This document shows positions 17,246 through 26,801 of a stretch of DNA of 64,000 nt, in pieces; the stretch's first letter is position 1, and the number at the start of each line of letters is the position of its first letter. The position numbers and the translations under genes were made by a program. The notes beneath the pieces were generated by a model, which ran no database searches, was not told where the DNA came from, and worked only from the letters and a program-made list of their open reading frames with translations. The stretch comes from Methanolinea mesophila (GTDB lineage: Archaea > Halobacteriota > Methanomicrobia > Methanomicrobiales > Methanospirillaceae). The stretch is taken from assembly GCF_017873855.1 (NCBI RefSeq), contig NZ_JAGGKR010000001.1, positions 1,369,529 to 1,433,528 on the forward strand, read 5' to 3'.

Positions 17246-19057
17246 TCAGCGCCCTCCTACGCCGCCGCCGCCGAAACCACCGCCGCCGCCGAAGGATCCT
17301 CCTCCGCCGAAACCGCCACCGCCGCCACCGCGTGACGGGGGGACAAAGAGTAATACCGGGACGAACGCGGTCCGAATCCCCAGGGGAACACCTGCCTCGG
17401 GGATATTCACGTCGAGCTCCTTCATTGCCTTCTCGACCCTGTCTCCCACACCGAGCGCGGTTCCGTAGACCAGCCATTCACCCCACATGGCGATATCTGC
17501 GGGCGCGTATTTGCGCATGAGCGCCAGGTCCGACAGGAACTTCGCGAACGCGTCCCACTGCAGCTTCTCCTGGTAGCCGTCCCCTTTCCAGTGCCCGAAA
17601 AGGGTAGAGGGGAAGGCGAGGGCCACCGCGGATTGTGCGAGGATCAGTGCCGAGAACAACACCGCGGGACCGAGGTATCCGGCCTGGAAGGGAGCAACGA
17701 TAAGCCCGATTATGCCTATCGCGGTGAATGCCACCCCCACGAACAGGAAGGGAAAGATATGGTCCCTTCCGTCCACGAGGTACCGGGCGATCAGGGCCGG
17801 GTCGGAACGGCGGGTCACATCCAGCAGTTCCCTCTGGTAGCGAAGGATCTGTTTCTCTGCAGTAAGATCCGATCTCGCTTTGGTTGCCAGGCGTTCAAGT
17901 ACGGCAGTGTCAACTACCCCGTCCTCGGATGCATCTTTCAGGAACTCAAGCACCCGTTTCTCGTACGGATCGTCGGTACGCCCTGAAAGAACGGTGATCC
18001 TGACCGGTGCCCCCTGGTCACCGCCCTCGATCCTGACCAGCCCCCTCCGGTGCAGGTCAAGCAAGGTAGCATAGTAACCGTCCTTATCGAAATCGACCGC
18101 ATCTCCCTTGAAGAGCAGGTTGACCTCCCAGGGTTTCATCGCCGGGTTGGGGGTAAAACTGAGATACCCTGGCACTGTAAATTTTTTCTCCCTCCCAAAG
18201 CGGTAATAGATGACGAGAAGGAGGAAGGGAGTCGCCAGCATGGCGATTAGGGAGATTACAAACCATGCCTGGGCAAAATAGTACGGCAGGACATCCCACC
18301 AGGGATTTGCAGCCTCGGTCTGTGCTTGTACGCCTTCCACGTAAGTGGGGAATCCCGGCGTGGTGTTCAGCGCCTGCTCCCGGAGCAGGAGCTCGATCCC
18401 TACCACCTCGTCGGTAGCTGCGCTCCCCGTGACCACGATCGTTTCATCGGACCGTGAGACCGAGAGCGATGCAGGGTGGGGATAGACTGCGACCACGTTC
18501 GCGGCAGGGTACGTGATCTCGAGAGCGCGGAACGGGACGTGCTGGTCGACCAGCCGTATGTTGAGGTGGGCATACTGCTCGTCGTACTCGATGGGAGGGT
18601 AGACGATATACTGGTACAGGACGGTATACTCCCCTGCCGCGTAGTACGCCGGGTTATAGATTCCCACCTCGTTCAGCTCGGCGAGCTGACGCACTACCGC
18701 GGCTGCCGCGGGATCGGTCGAGCCCACCAGGGTGACCGTCCCCTGGTAATCCTTCACGTACCCGATTACGCCAGAAGGTATGGTCATGTCCTGGTAGAGG
18801 ATGTACGGGAAGGCGAGCGGGGTGAGCGAGAGCGGGGCATTCCAGAAACGGAAGAGCATCCGGTATTGCCCGCTGTTCATGACCTGGTAGGTATAGGTCT
18901 CCGAAAGGGTCCCGTTTTGGCCGAAATCCGCGTGATACGAGTCCACTACCAGGTCACCCTCGAGGAGCCCGGGGATCGAGGCGCCTATCAGGATCCCAAG
19001 TGCGGCGACTCCTATCGCGACCACAAAAAGAAGGACGATCTGGCGTTCCTCCGACAT
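17246..19057 (-). CDS. DUF2207 membrane protein with glycine-rich C-terminal tail
   Basis: 603 residues. TM1 (about 7-29), then an extracytoplasmic beta-rich domain (30-245), TM2 (about 262-285) ending IYYRFGREKKF, a cytoplasmic winged-helix-like region (DKDGYYATLLDLHRRGLVRI), and a two-helix membrane hairpin (about 433-480). The tail from about 575 is almost only glycine and phenylalanine (GGGGGGFGGGG type), as in other DUF2207/YciQ-like proteins. Nine bases downstream of the LemA gene, with GAGGTG before its start; the LemA-DUF2207 pair is common in prokaryotes, but its function is not settled (envelope maintenance is suspected). Confidence 0.85.
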   Translation of the reverse strand: MSEERQIVLLFVVAIGVAALGILIGASIPGLLEGDLVVDSYHADFGQNGTLSETYTYQVMNSGQYRMLFRFWNAPLSLTPLAFPYILYQDMTIPSGVIGYVKDYQGTVTLVGSTDPAAAAVVRQLAELNEVGIYNPAYYAAGEYTVLYQYIVYPPIEYDEQYAHLNIRLVDQHVPFRALEITYPAANVVAVYPHPASLSVSRSDETIVVTGSAATDEVVGIELLLREQALNTTPGFPTYVEGVQAQTEAANPWWDVLPYYFAQAWFVISLIAMLATPFLLLVIYYRFGREKKFTVPGYLSFTPNPAMKPWEVNLLFKGDAVDFDKDGYYATLLDLHRRGLVRIEGGDQGAPVRITVLSGRTDDPYEKRVLEFLKDASEDGVVDTAVLERLATKARSDLTAEKQILRYQRELLDVTRRSDPALIARYLVDGRDHIFPFLFVGVAFTAIGIIGLIVAPFQAGYLGPAVLFSALILAQSAVALAFPSTLFGHWKGDGYQEKLQWDAFAKFLSDLALMRKYAPADIAMWGEWLVYGTALGVGDRVEKAMKELDVNIPEAGVPLGIRTAFVPVLLFVPPSRGGGGGGFGGGGSFGGGGGFGGGGVGGR

Positions 19058-19066
19058 TCGTACACC

Positions 19067-19639
19067 TCAGAACTCGATCTTCGGGGGGGTGGAGATCGCT
19101 TCTTCAAACTCCAGGTAGGTCAGTTTGGAGAGCCCCATCAGCCGGCCCACGAAGCTCGAGGGAATGACGTCGATCATGGTGTTGAACTGCTGGGAGATGT
19201 TGTTGTAGGTATACCGCTGCCGGGCGATCTCCTCTTCGACCCCTTTCACCGCCTCCATCAGGTTCGTCACGGTGGTGCTGGTCTTTAAGTCGGGGTAGTT
19301 CTCCGCTACCGCGAAGAGTCTTCCCAGCAGGGAACGGGACTCTTTCTCGATATCGTTCAGGTCGCCCGGTCCGGCCGAACCTACCCGGGCCCGCATGGCC
19401 GTGACGTTCTCAAAGGTCTCCCGTTCGAACTTTGCATAGCTCTTTACCGCACCCAGCAGCTGGTCGATCATATCCAGCCGCTTCTTCATCGCTACCCGGA
19501 TCTGTCCCAGTGTCGCCTCGGATGAGTTCTTCAGGGTATAGAACCGGTTGTAGATGGAGACAAAGTACAGGATCAGCACGACGATGATGAGGAGGATGAT
19601 TCCTCCCACAATCCAGGGAATGAGGTCTCCCAGTGCCAT
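19067..19639 (-). CDS. lemA: LemA family membrane protein
   Basis: 190 residues. One N-terminal TM helix (about 9-28) followed by a helical, coiled-coil domain: NRFYTLKNSSEATLGQIRVAM, ENYPDLKTSTTVTNLMEAVKG, EEEIARQRYTYNNISQQFNT. These are LemA hallmarks. Upstream partner of the DUF2207 gene on the same strand; both probably assemble at the membrane. Physiological role unknown. Confidence 0.93.
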   Translation of the reverse strand: MALGDLIPWIVGGIILLIIVVLILYFVSIYNRFYTLKNSSEATLGQIRVAMKKRLDMIDQLLGAVKSYAKFERETFENVTAMRARVGSAGPGDLNDIEKESRSLLGRLFAVAENYPDLKTSTTVTNLMEAVKGVEEEIARQRYTYNNISQQFNTMIDVIPSSFVGRLMGLSKLTYLEFEEAISTPPKIEF

Positions 19640-19816
19640 GGTTCACCACGTACTGATAGGGGCCTGCACGGATAAGCCCTCCCCTGCCCCGGGAACCCTG
19701 GCCGCGACGATGGTTCCGTATGCGTGCAGGGTCTGCCCCGCAGAGATGCGAACAACGGGACCCGGATGGAAAAAGGTATTCTGTTCTATTCCGGAAAAAT
19801 TAATCGCATTTCCGTT

Positions 19817-20785
19817 TCAGTCGATCCGGAGGGTCCCGACGATTCTCAGTTTTCCCCCTTCCAGGTAGTGGAGCAGGACCTCTGCTTTCGGGGGAAGGAC
19901 GAGTTCTTTCTCTGACCGAAGCGTCACCTCGGGACGCTTCCAGTCGCCCGCATTATTGACGTAAGCAATCCTCCCGGGGACGAACTGCATCCAGTGCCCG
20001 AGGTAGAGTATCATGCCCTCCTTCAGGGGGGTTGGCCAGTATTTCACCAGCGTCGCACGACCGTGAATTGTCCCGGAAGCGGTCAGTGACGGGTCGTTTG
20101 AGAGCACGTAACCCCGGTCGAGGGCCTCCACCTCCACGCCCTTCAGTGCGAGGCCGACACGGTCTCCCTCCCAGGCCGCGTCCACGTCGTCATCGTGCTT
20201 CTGAATGGACCTGACCAGCGCGGTATGTTCCGTGGGGAACACCTTCAGCGAATCGTGTTTTCTTATCGCCCCCCGGATGACGCCTCCAAGGACCACGACC
20301 CCCACACCCTTTACATTGAAGAAGTGGTCCACCGGGACCGCACCCGAGCGGGCGAGTTCCGCCGGGGCGGGGTCCTTCCGGGCGGCGGCTTCCGCAGTGA
20401 GATCTTCTCTTAACCGGAACCGGTCGTCTTCAGCGACCCGGTACCCCGCGACGACCGTGTCCCTGATCAGGGGCGCCACCTGGTCGGGGGTGATATAGTT
20501 GCGCAGGACCAGGACGCCGTCCTTCATCCCGGCACAGTCGAGCATCAGCACGCACTCCCCGAACTGGGCGTTGATCTCGTCGACTACCAGGACCGCCTTC
20601 TGCGCCATGGACACCGCAAAGAAGAGAGATGAGAGTTTCTCCGGGTATCGGCTCGGTTCGATGAACGTGACCGTCGTCTCGTCCTTTTTCAGATTGTAAA
20701 AGGTAATATCGGAAACGGTCCCCTTCTTCCCCAGCTCCTTTGCATATTCAATGGGACCGATAACTGCGACATTGAGGTTCGGCAT
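19817..20785 (-). CDS. SelB-like translational GTPase paralogue with a degenerate G domain (aSelBL)
   Basis: 322 residues. Domain order as in EF1A/SelB: a Rossmann-like G domain (1-165), then domain 2 (VPVDHFFNVKGVGVVVLGGVIRG) and a domain-3-like barrel (to 322). The G domain lacks a canonical P-loop: the N-terminus reads AVIGPIEYAKELGKKGT where GxxxxGK[ST] is expected, and the G3/G4 motifs (DxxG, NKxD) are not recognisable. This matches the described archaeal SelB-like family, which has lost GTPase residues and lacks the mRNA-binding extension. No selenocysteine genes are near. Function unknown; a GTP-independent tRNA or ribosome role is a guess. Confidence 0.8.
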   Translation of the reverse strand: MPNLNVAVIGPIEYAKELGKKGTVSDITFYNLKKDETTVTFIEPSRYPEKLSSLFFAVSMAQKAVLVVDEINAQFGECVLMLDCAGMKDGVLVLRNYITPDQVAPLIRDTVVAGYRVAEDDRFRLREDLTAEAAARKDPAPAELARSGAVPVDHFFNVKGVGVVVLGGVIRGAIRKHDSLKVFPTEHTALVRSIQKHDDDVDAAWEGDRVGLALKGVEVEALDRGYVLSNDPSLTASGTIHGRATLVKYWPTPLKEGMILYLGHWMQFVPGRIAYVNNAGDWKRPEVTLRSEKELVLPPKAEVLLHYLEGGKLRIVGTLRID

Positions 20786-21008
20786 CCAGAAAAGATGGGG
20801 TGGGATCGGATATGATGATTGGGGAGAGAACCCCTCGGCAGTCAGAGGGAACCGCGAAGGGAATCAGGACACCCTGATTCCGGTCAGGCATTCTCCCTGC
20901 CGGTCGGTCCTTCACGATCCCCGGAGATGCGGACGAAGTGATGGCCTTGCCCCCGGGTGAGTCCTGTTCGGAAAGGGTCTGTCCTTGCACCTCACCTTTT
21001 GTAAGAGA

Positions 21009-23237
21009 TCACGAGTGAACCCGGCCCCCGGCCGGAAAAAGGATTGCCTCCGCCTTTCTCCGGTATGCCAGCAGGGCGCATATCGCGAGGACCCCGGTGA
21101 TGGAAGAGATTATTCCGGCTTTGAAGTCCGGAGGGTCGAACCTGGCGATTGCCCTGTCCGAATCTGCGGGCAGCCTCCCGGTCACAAGGTTCCCAATAGC
21201 TTGTGCAGGATTCCCGTTTACGGACCAGCCGGGATAATACGATGTTTTTACCACGATTACGTCCCCGGCACGCAGGTCGCCGGTGACGATCACCTCGTCC
21301 GGGGTATACTTTTCAACCGCGACAGGGACGAACTGCTCGTTTCTCACCGCGAATACGTTGGGGAGTACGTCTAAGGGAGCGTATACCGGGACCCCGCCAA
21401 TGGTATCGTATATTTCCCCGAACGTCGGTGTCCCGCTTTCGAGGTATGCCGTATCCACGATATAATTCGCGGTGGTATAGGTGATGCCCTGGAGCGTGTA
21501 GGAGGGGGCCAGGTTGTTCTTCAGGAAATACGGGTAATACCCGTTCAAGGGCTGGATACCCGCTTCGAGGTATGCAACCGTGAAGTCCATGTGCGACCAT
21601 CCGGGCCCCGTATCGAGGATGAATACCTGGGGGTATCCGGCAGGAGGGATGCCAAGTTCCGTGGCGACATCCCGGGCAGGTCCGGAATCGAGCCCCGGAC
21701 TGGTATACACAAGGTAACTCATATTTCCGGCGAGAGAGACCAGAAGGGCGATCACAAACAGGAGCGTGAAGGTCCTTCGGGCCCCCCGCGCACTTCCCCG
21801 GCAGTAGTACCATGTGGCAGCCAGGATGAGCACGATCGCGATTCCCGCCTGTATCCAAAAATAAGGATTAATTGTTCCCGACAGGAACAGGAATACCCCG
21901 TTCACCAGGAGGGATACCAAAACCAGCGCGATGAACACGGAATCCGATATCTTATTTGTATAGAGTAACAGTATAAATACGAACAGAATAAGGACGGAAA
22001 CGACTGCCGGGAGCGATACCGTATCCTGGTAGGGGATTTCCAACAATTTTAGAAGAACGAGAACCCCGGTCCCCAGGAGTATTCTCTTCTTTTCCACCGG
22101 CCCTACCCTGAACAGATCGCTCTTTTCCGCCTGGTCCAGGAGAATGACAAACCCGTAGAGCGCCAGGAACAGCACCAGGGGGCCTATCGTCCCAAGTATT
22201 CTTCCAGGGCACCGGAAATTGGCGAACATCGGGAAGAAGTGCACGAACGAGAGCAGCGTATTTCCCCCGTCCGCCCATACGAATGCGAAGATCACCGCGA
22301 TGAAGGACGGGACCACGAGTTTCTTATCCCCGAACACGAACGCGGTTATCGCGAAAATGAGGGGGACTATCCCAATGAAGACCGCGCTCTCGTGCATCCC
22401 GAAGGTCGAATCGATGGGGACGCCGAAAGTATATGCACCGAGATTATTCTCCAGAAACCCTCCCCCCGCGAGGGGATCAATAGGGTCGATGCGAACGATG
22501 AACTGGTTGATGGAGAGTTCCGGGAGCAGCTTAATCGCACTGATAGCGATAAAAAAGGCAGCCACGAGCAGGAACACCGTGCCGACCTTCCTCCGGTCCT
22601 CGCCCGACAACAGATAATACCCGAAAAAAATCAGTAATACAATGAAATTGAAGACGAAGATGTAAAATCCTCCCGAAAAATACTGGAATACGAGGATGAA
22701 TACAAGAAAAAAGATGTTTATAACGGAGTATTCACGATACTGGAGGATTTTTAAGAGAAAATAATACATCAACGGCGTCCAGGCGAGGGCGAAGAGGATG
22801 ACCAGCTGCCCCGCCGCGATCCTGGTCAGCAATATCCCGGAGAACGCGTAGAAAAGGGCGCTGATGGTAAGCAGGAATTCCGACCTGCAGATGAGCGTGG
22901 CGAGTTTTCGGAAGGAGAAAAAAGCAATGAGAATGTGGAGAATAACCACGAAATTCAGGATGTATATCGAGTTGGAGAAATAGTAAAAAGGAAAAGAGAA
23001 CGGGTAAAACCTGGATGAGAGCGGATTTGCGACCTCGGGAAATCCCCCCGGCCAGAGGTTGTTCCACATCCCGAAGAGATTCTGATGCAGGTAGAAATAA
23101 TCCAGGGTATTGTTGAGGATATCATGGTAGTCTCCGATGAAATAGCCCTTCAATACCAAAACGGGAGTTATTATACCGAGGCACAAAAGGATCGGAATCG
23201 TGTAGGAATGACTCCAGAATTCACGAACCGACAGCAT
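21009..23237 (-). CDS. YfhO-like polytopic membrane protein (surface glycan GT-C type)
   Basis: 742 residues with an estimated 12-14 TM helices. The first extracellular loop (GDYHDILNNTLDYFYLHQNL) has acidic residues in the position typical of GT-C enzymes, and the C-terminal part (RAGDVIVVKTSYYPGWSVNGNPAQ) is the soluble domain seen in YfhO-like proteins. Likely involved in glycosylating surface polymers, probably with a lipid-linked sugar donor. It heads a block with GT2, GtrA and GT39 genes. A TATATATAT promoter element (23269-23280) lies about 35 bases upstream of the start. Confidence 0.8.
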   Translation of the reverse strand: MLSVREFWSHSYTIPILLCLGIITPVLVLKGYFIGDYHDILNNTLDYFYLHQNLFGMWNNLWPGGFPEVANPLSSRFYPFSFPFYYFSNSIYILNFVVILHILIAFFSFRKLATLICRSEFLLTISALFYAFSGILLTRIAAGQLVILFALAWTPLMYYFLLKILQYREYSVINIFFLVFILVFQYFSGGFYIFVFNFIVLLIFFGYYLLSGEDRRKVGTVFLLVAAFFIAISAIKLLPELSINQFIVRIDPIDPLAGGGFLENNLGAYTFGVPIDSTFGMHESAVFIGIVPLIFAITAFVFGDKKLVVPSFIAVIFAFVWADGGNTLLSFVHFFPMFANFRCPGRILGTIGPLVLFLALYGFVILLDQAEKSDLFRVGPVEKKRILLGTGVLVLLKLLEIPYQDTVSLPAVVSVLILFVFILLLYTNKISDSVFIALVLVSLLVNGVFLFLSGTINPYFWIQAGIAIVLILAATWYYCRGSARGARRTFTLLFVIALLVSLAGNMSYLVYTSPGLDSGPARDVATELGIPPAGYPQVFILDTGPGWSHMDFTVAYLEAGIQPLNGYYPYFLKNNLAPSYTLQGITYTTANYIVDTAYLESGTPTFGEIYDTIGGVPVYAPLDVLPNVFAVRNEQFVPVAVEKYTPDEVIVTGDLRAGDVIVVKTSYYPGWSVNGNPAQAIGNLVTGRLPADSDRAIARFDPPDFKAGIISSITGVLAICALLAYRRKAEAILFPAGGRVHS

Positions 23238-23268
23238 AACGGGAGTTCACTACATCGGTATCGGGAAG

Positions 23269-23280
23269 AGTATATATATC
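23269..23280 (-). promoter_or_regulatory. TATA box for the YfhO-like gene
   Basis: AGTATATATATC in plus orientation, i.e. GATATATATACT on the coding strand. Spacing predicts a leader of only about 10-15 nucleotides. Confidence 0.55.
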
Positions 23281-23396
23281 TGTTATCATTTTTGTTTCCG
23301 GTTAAAATCCGGGATCGCTGCCCGTATCTTCCTGGGATCGGATCCGCCCTGTCCCTGCGCCAAACTATAAGATTTCCCGCGGAGATATACCTTTAA

Positions 23397-24194
23397 GTGG
23401 CCATTCAATCAACGGAAGGGGCAGAACCCTACGATCTCACCGTAGTGATCCCGACCTTCAATGAAAAGGAAAATATCGGTCCGATGATCCGGGCAGTTCA
23501 CGAAATCTGCACGGAACACAAAATTTTCGAAGAGATACTGGTGGTAGATGACGATTCACCCGACGGCACCGCCGGGATCGTGAGATCTCTCCAGGAGTCC
23601 ATGAATAACCTGGAGCTCCTGGTCCGCCATTCCAATCACGGTCTTTCTCCTTCCCTGTACGATGGAATTCTCGCAGCCGGCGCCCCCCTGGTCCAGTGCA
23701 TCGATTGCGATTTCTCGCACCCTCCCGAAAAGATCCCCCGTTTTTACCGGTGCCTGCGGGAGAACGGGTGCGATATGGTCATAGGAAGCCGGTATGTAAG
23801 GGGAGGGGAGGTCCGGAACTGGGCATTCCACCGGGAAATTCTTTCTTTTGGTGCAGCAACCCTGGGAAGGGTGCTTATTCCCCATGTCCATGATTCGGGG
23901 AGCGGTTTTTTTGCGATAAAAAAGGCGATCCTTGACGAGGTCACTCTTACCCCCCGGGGGTTCCGGATGGGGTTCGAGATCCTCGGGAAAGCAGGCTGGG
24001 CAAGGGTTGCGGAGATCCCCATCACCTTCAAGGACCGGGAGATGGGGGAGAGCAAGTTACGATGGAGGATCCTCCTCCAGTACCTTGTCCAGTGCCTGAG
24101 TATCCTTGAATACAACCTCGTGCAGCGGAGAAGCAATGCCATCGCCCGCTCCTGGCGGATCTACCTCGCCCGCGAGGTACCGGAACGGTGCTGA
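23397..24194 (+). CDS. GT2 glycosyltransferase, polyprenyl/dolichyl-phosphate mannose synthase type
   Basis: 265 residues from a GTG start (GGAG 12 bases upstream). Transfers a hexose from a nucleotide sugar to a polyprenyl phosphate. Intact GT-A signature: VVIPTFNEKENI, VVDDDSPDGTA, the metal-binding CIDCDFSHPPEKIPRF, VIGSRYVRGGEV, DSGSGFFAIKK. No C-terminal membrane domain, unlike many archaeal homologues. It ends one base before the convergent GT2-GtrA fusion gene, which carries exactly the membrane domain this protein lacks. Confidence 0.88.
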   Translation: MAIQSTEGAEPYDLTVVIPTFNEKENIGPMIRAVHEICTEHKIFEEILVVDDDSPDGTAGIVRSLQESMNNLELLVRHSNHGLSPSLYDGILAAGAPLVQCIDCDFSHPPEKIPRFYRCLRENGCDMVIGSRYVRGGEVRNWAFHREILSFGAATLGRVLIPHVHDSGSGFFAIKKAILDEVTLTPRGFRMGFEILGKAGWARVAEIPITFKDREMGESKLRWRILLQYLVQCLSILEYNLVQRRSNAIARSWRIYLAREVPERC

Positions 24195-25232
24195 TCACCT
24201 CCAGGTGATGTTCCGGTTGGTCAGGTAGTTCCATAAGAAACCGAAGAGGATCCCGATGATATTTGCCGTGAGGTAATAGACGCCGAACCCAGCCGTGAGG
24301 CCGTAGAGCACAACCATGTTCACTGCCATCCCGCCCAGGGCAAGGAAATTATAACTGGCAAGCCTCTTCCATCTGCGCCGGATCAGCCCCGACCTGCTCT
24401 TAAACGTCCAGAACTCGTTGAGAAAGAAATTCGATATGATCGAGAGCTCGATCGCGATCGCACTGGATGCGAGATAAAAGAGCCCTCCCACCTCGGTGAA
24501 CAGGTATAAAAATCCGGTATTGACGAGGATCCCGGAGAGCCCCACCAGGGCGAAACGGAGTATCTTCCCCATCTCGGTCCGTAACGGGCTGCTCTTCTCG
24601 GTAAGGGCATAATACAGGATCTGGCCGAGCCCGGGGAACCAGGAGGTCGCCGGGTAACGATGGCGACTGCCGGGACTATCCGTCGCCGGGACGTCGACCT
24701 CCCGAACTCCGTTCCACGGAACCCGGGAGAGAAAGTGGGCGAGCAGGGGGCCCTGGAGTCCGGGCGACGCATAATCCGTGAATGCGCTGTGCCTGACCGC
24801 AAATAGACCGGAGAATGGGTCTTTCCACTCCGGAAAGACCACCATCGCCGGGATCTTCTCCCGCAGGGGAACCGATGGCCTGACCGCTATGACGAGGTCG
24901 TTTCCGGCATCCAGACCTTTCCAAATCTCCCCGACCAGCGACGGCATTTCCATGAACCGCTGCGGGTCATCGACCCACCAGAGGGACCGGGTCTCTATCT
25001 TCCCGGCGGAGACCATCGAACAGAGATCTCCCAGGGTTCCGGCACCCGCGATGTGTTCAGACGCGTCCGCAGGCGGGGTCCCCGGTTTCTCCCCTCCCCC
25101 CAAGGGAGCCAGGAATATTCCTGCAGCAAGACGATTGCGGTCGAACAGGGCGACCATCTCGCTGAGGAGTTCGCCGGTATCCGCACATCCCCCGGGAATG
25201 ATCAGCAGGGCGTCGTACATCGACCTGATCAT
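24195..25232 (-). CDS. GtrA-type membrane protein with degenerate GT2 N-terminal domain
   Basis: 345 residues. The C-terminal 120 residues are a GtrA domain with four TM helices: FALVGLSGILVNTGFLYLFTE, then NFFLNEFWTFKSRSGL and NIIGILFGFLWNYLTNRNITW. The N-terminal 220 residues align by layout with polyprenyl-phosphate mannose synthases (GNDLVIAVRPSV like ADLVIGSRY; WKDPFSGLFAVRHSAF like DPTSGFFAVRR), but the PTYNE and DxD motifs are absent, so it should be catalytically dead or use another chemistry. Overlaps the upstream GT39 gene by ATGA. Likely flips or presents a lipid-linked sugar for GT39. Confidence 0.78.
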   Translation of the reverse strand: MIRSMYDALLIIPGGCADTGELLSEMVALFDRNRLAAGIFLAPLGGGEKPGTPPADASEHIAGAGTLGDLCSMVSAGKIETRSLWWVDDPQRFMEMPSLVGEIWKGLDAGNDLVIAVRPSVPLREKIPAMVVFPEWKDPFSGLFAVRHSAFTDYASPGLQGPLLAHFLSRVPWNGVREVDVPATDSPGSRHRYPATSWFPGLGQILYYALTEKSSPLRTEMGKILRFALVGLSGILVNTGFLYLFTEVGGLFYLASSAIAIELSIISNFFLNEFWTFKSRSGLIRRRWKRLASYNFLALGGMAVNMVVLYGLTAGFGVYYLTANIIGILFGFLWNYLTNRNITWR

Positions 25233-26743
25233 CCTCGGGTACTCGAGGCAAATACGAAAATACCGCCCTGGTTTGCGATATACATGGTATTCTGGTCGAG
25301 CCAGTTGAACGATGCACCGCTCGGGTCCGCCGCGGATATATCGGACGTTACGAGATAGATGATCGTGGTACCGGGATATTTATCCGGGATTGCCTGAAGC
25401 TCCCCAAGGCTCGATGCTCCTACGAGGATAGTCCCGTCGGTGGCGTTGGAGTAATAATACTCGAGCGGCATCCTCACGTAGGAGGGAACCGCAACCACGA
25501 CGTCTCCCGGCTGGGTCGCCCCGGCCAGGTTCATTCCAAGGCCCCGCCAGTCCTCCTTCGACGGGACGGTATAGTAGTGATACAGTTGCGGGATATTGAT
25601 CGCCAGGATCACGATTATCAGGATATATACGATCTTCGGGGTCTTCGTTATCCGGAAGAAGATATGGTATGACGCGGCGATGGGGACGAAGAAGAAGGGG
25701 AGCAGAAAGATGAGATACCGGGGGATCATCGGCATCACGAACGAGAGGACATAGCTGGCCGCGAGGGTGCCCAGAACGGCGAGGACCGAGATGGTAAACG
25801 TGTCTTTTTTCACCTTGAAAAGCTGGATCAGTCCCATTACAAAGAGTACCAGGTAGATAATGGTGACATAGAGGGTGAACCCTGAAAACTGGATGAAGGT
25901 GAGCTCCAGGGAAGTGAGCCCCTGTGCCCCGTAGGTCGGCGGCGACCCCGTCCTGACGAGGAACAGGTGTACGGTGACCGCAAGGAGGGGAAGCGTGGCG
26001 ATCAAAAAGACCGCCGCGGAGAGGATCCATTCGGAAAATCCTTTTATATTCCAGCCTTTCTTCTTTCCGACCACATAGAGGGCATATGCATAGAGAATCA
26101 CCACCCCGATGAATACGTAAAAATGGGTCCAGAACGAGAGGGCCGAAAAGATCCCGAACAAGATCCAGTCTGACCTCTTCCCGGTCTTCAACCCGGACAG
26201 GAAGAAGAACAGGGCGATAGTGAAGAAGAAGAGCACGGTGGTGTATGCCCGTGCATCCTGCGAGTAGAGCACATGAAACGGGGAGAACGCGAGAATGGCT
26301 GCGGCGATGATCCCGGCATTCCTGTCGTACATCTCCTTCCCAATCAGGTAGAAGAGGGGAATGGTGAAGGCACCGAGCAGCGCGGGGATGAAACGGAGGG
26401 TGAATTCCGAGTTTCCGAAGAAAAGCATGACGTGCTCAATCCAGTGGAAGAGGGGCGGGTTGAACTCGCCGTTCGCGGTGATATTCCAGATCTCGAGGAA
26501 CGAATCGCGGGAGAAATTATAGGTGGCCGCTTCGTCGAGCCAGATGGAATTGAACGTGAGATTGTAGAACCGCAGGAATATGCCTGCAGCGGTGAGAAGA
26601 ATGAGGAGCTGGATGTATCTGCTCGAAAGTGCCCGGCGCAGTCCCGGACCCGAGAGGAAGGGAACGGATTCCGTGCCCTTCGGCAAAGGCCGGTCCAACG
26701 TGCATCGGGTGCTCCAGGATCGTTCCGTCTTTTTCTTCTCCAT
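25229..26743 (-). CDS. GT39-family (PMT/ArnT-like) membrane glycosyltransferase
   Basis: 504 residues, about 11 TM helices. The first extracytoplasmic loop holds the catalytic WLDEAATYNFSRDS motif of GT39/ArnT-like GT-C enzymes, followed by NPPLFHWIEHVM and YSQDARAYT. Transfers a sugar from a polyprenyl-phosphate donor to a surface acceptor, probably S-layer protein, lipid or exopolymer. Coupled to the GT2-GtrA gene; the basic N-terminal 35 residues are cytoplasmic. A TATA-like CCTTAAATATTT (plus orientation, 26767-26778) precedes it. Confidence 0.85.
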   Translation of the reverse strand: MEKKKTERSWSTRCTLDRPLPKGTESVPFLSGPGLRRALSSRYIQLLILLTAAGIFLRFYNLTFNSIWLDEAATYNFSRDSFLEIWNITANGEFNPPLFHWIEHVMLFFGNSEFTLRFIPALLGAFTIPLFYLIGKEMYDRNAGIIAAAILAFSPFHVLYSQDARAYTTVLFFFTIALFFFLSGLKTGKRSDWILFGIFSALSFWTHFYVFIGVVILYAYALYVVGKKKGWNIKGFSEWILSAAVFLIATLPLLAVTVHLFLVRTGSPPTYGAQGLTSLELTFIQFSGFTLYVTIIYLVLFVMGLIQLFKVKKDTFTISVLAVLGTLAASYVLSFVMPMIPRYLIFLLPFFFVPIAASYHIFFRITKTPKIVYILIIVILAINIPQLYHYYTVPSKEDWRGLGMNLAGATQPGDVVVAVPSYVRMPLEYYYSNATDGTILVGASSLGELQAIPDKYPGTTIIYLVTSDISAADPSGASFNWLDQNTMYIANQGGIFVFASSTRG

Positions 26744-26766
26744 TAATCACCATTTACCGCTTTTGA

Positions 26767-26778
26767 CCTTAAATATTT
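26767..26778 (-). promoter_or_regulatory. TATA-like element for the GT39 gene
   Basis: AAATATTTAAGG on the coding strand, about 30 bases before the start codon. GGTGATT lies just before the ATG, so either a very short leader or leaderless start is possible. Confidence 0.45.
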
Positions 26779-26801
26779 GCAGAATACCACGTGCACGGCG
26801 A

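Noticed and set aside
17246-17330. GGC/GCC-rich tract as a possible simple repeat or CRISPR-like array
   Set aside because: It encodes the glycine-rich tail of the DUF2207 protein; no spacer structure.
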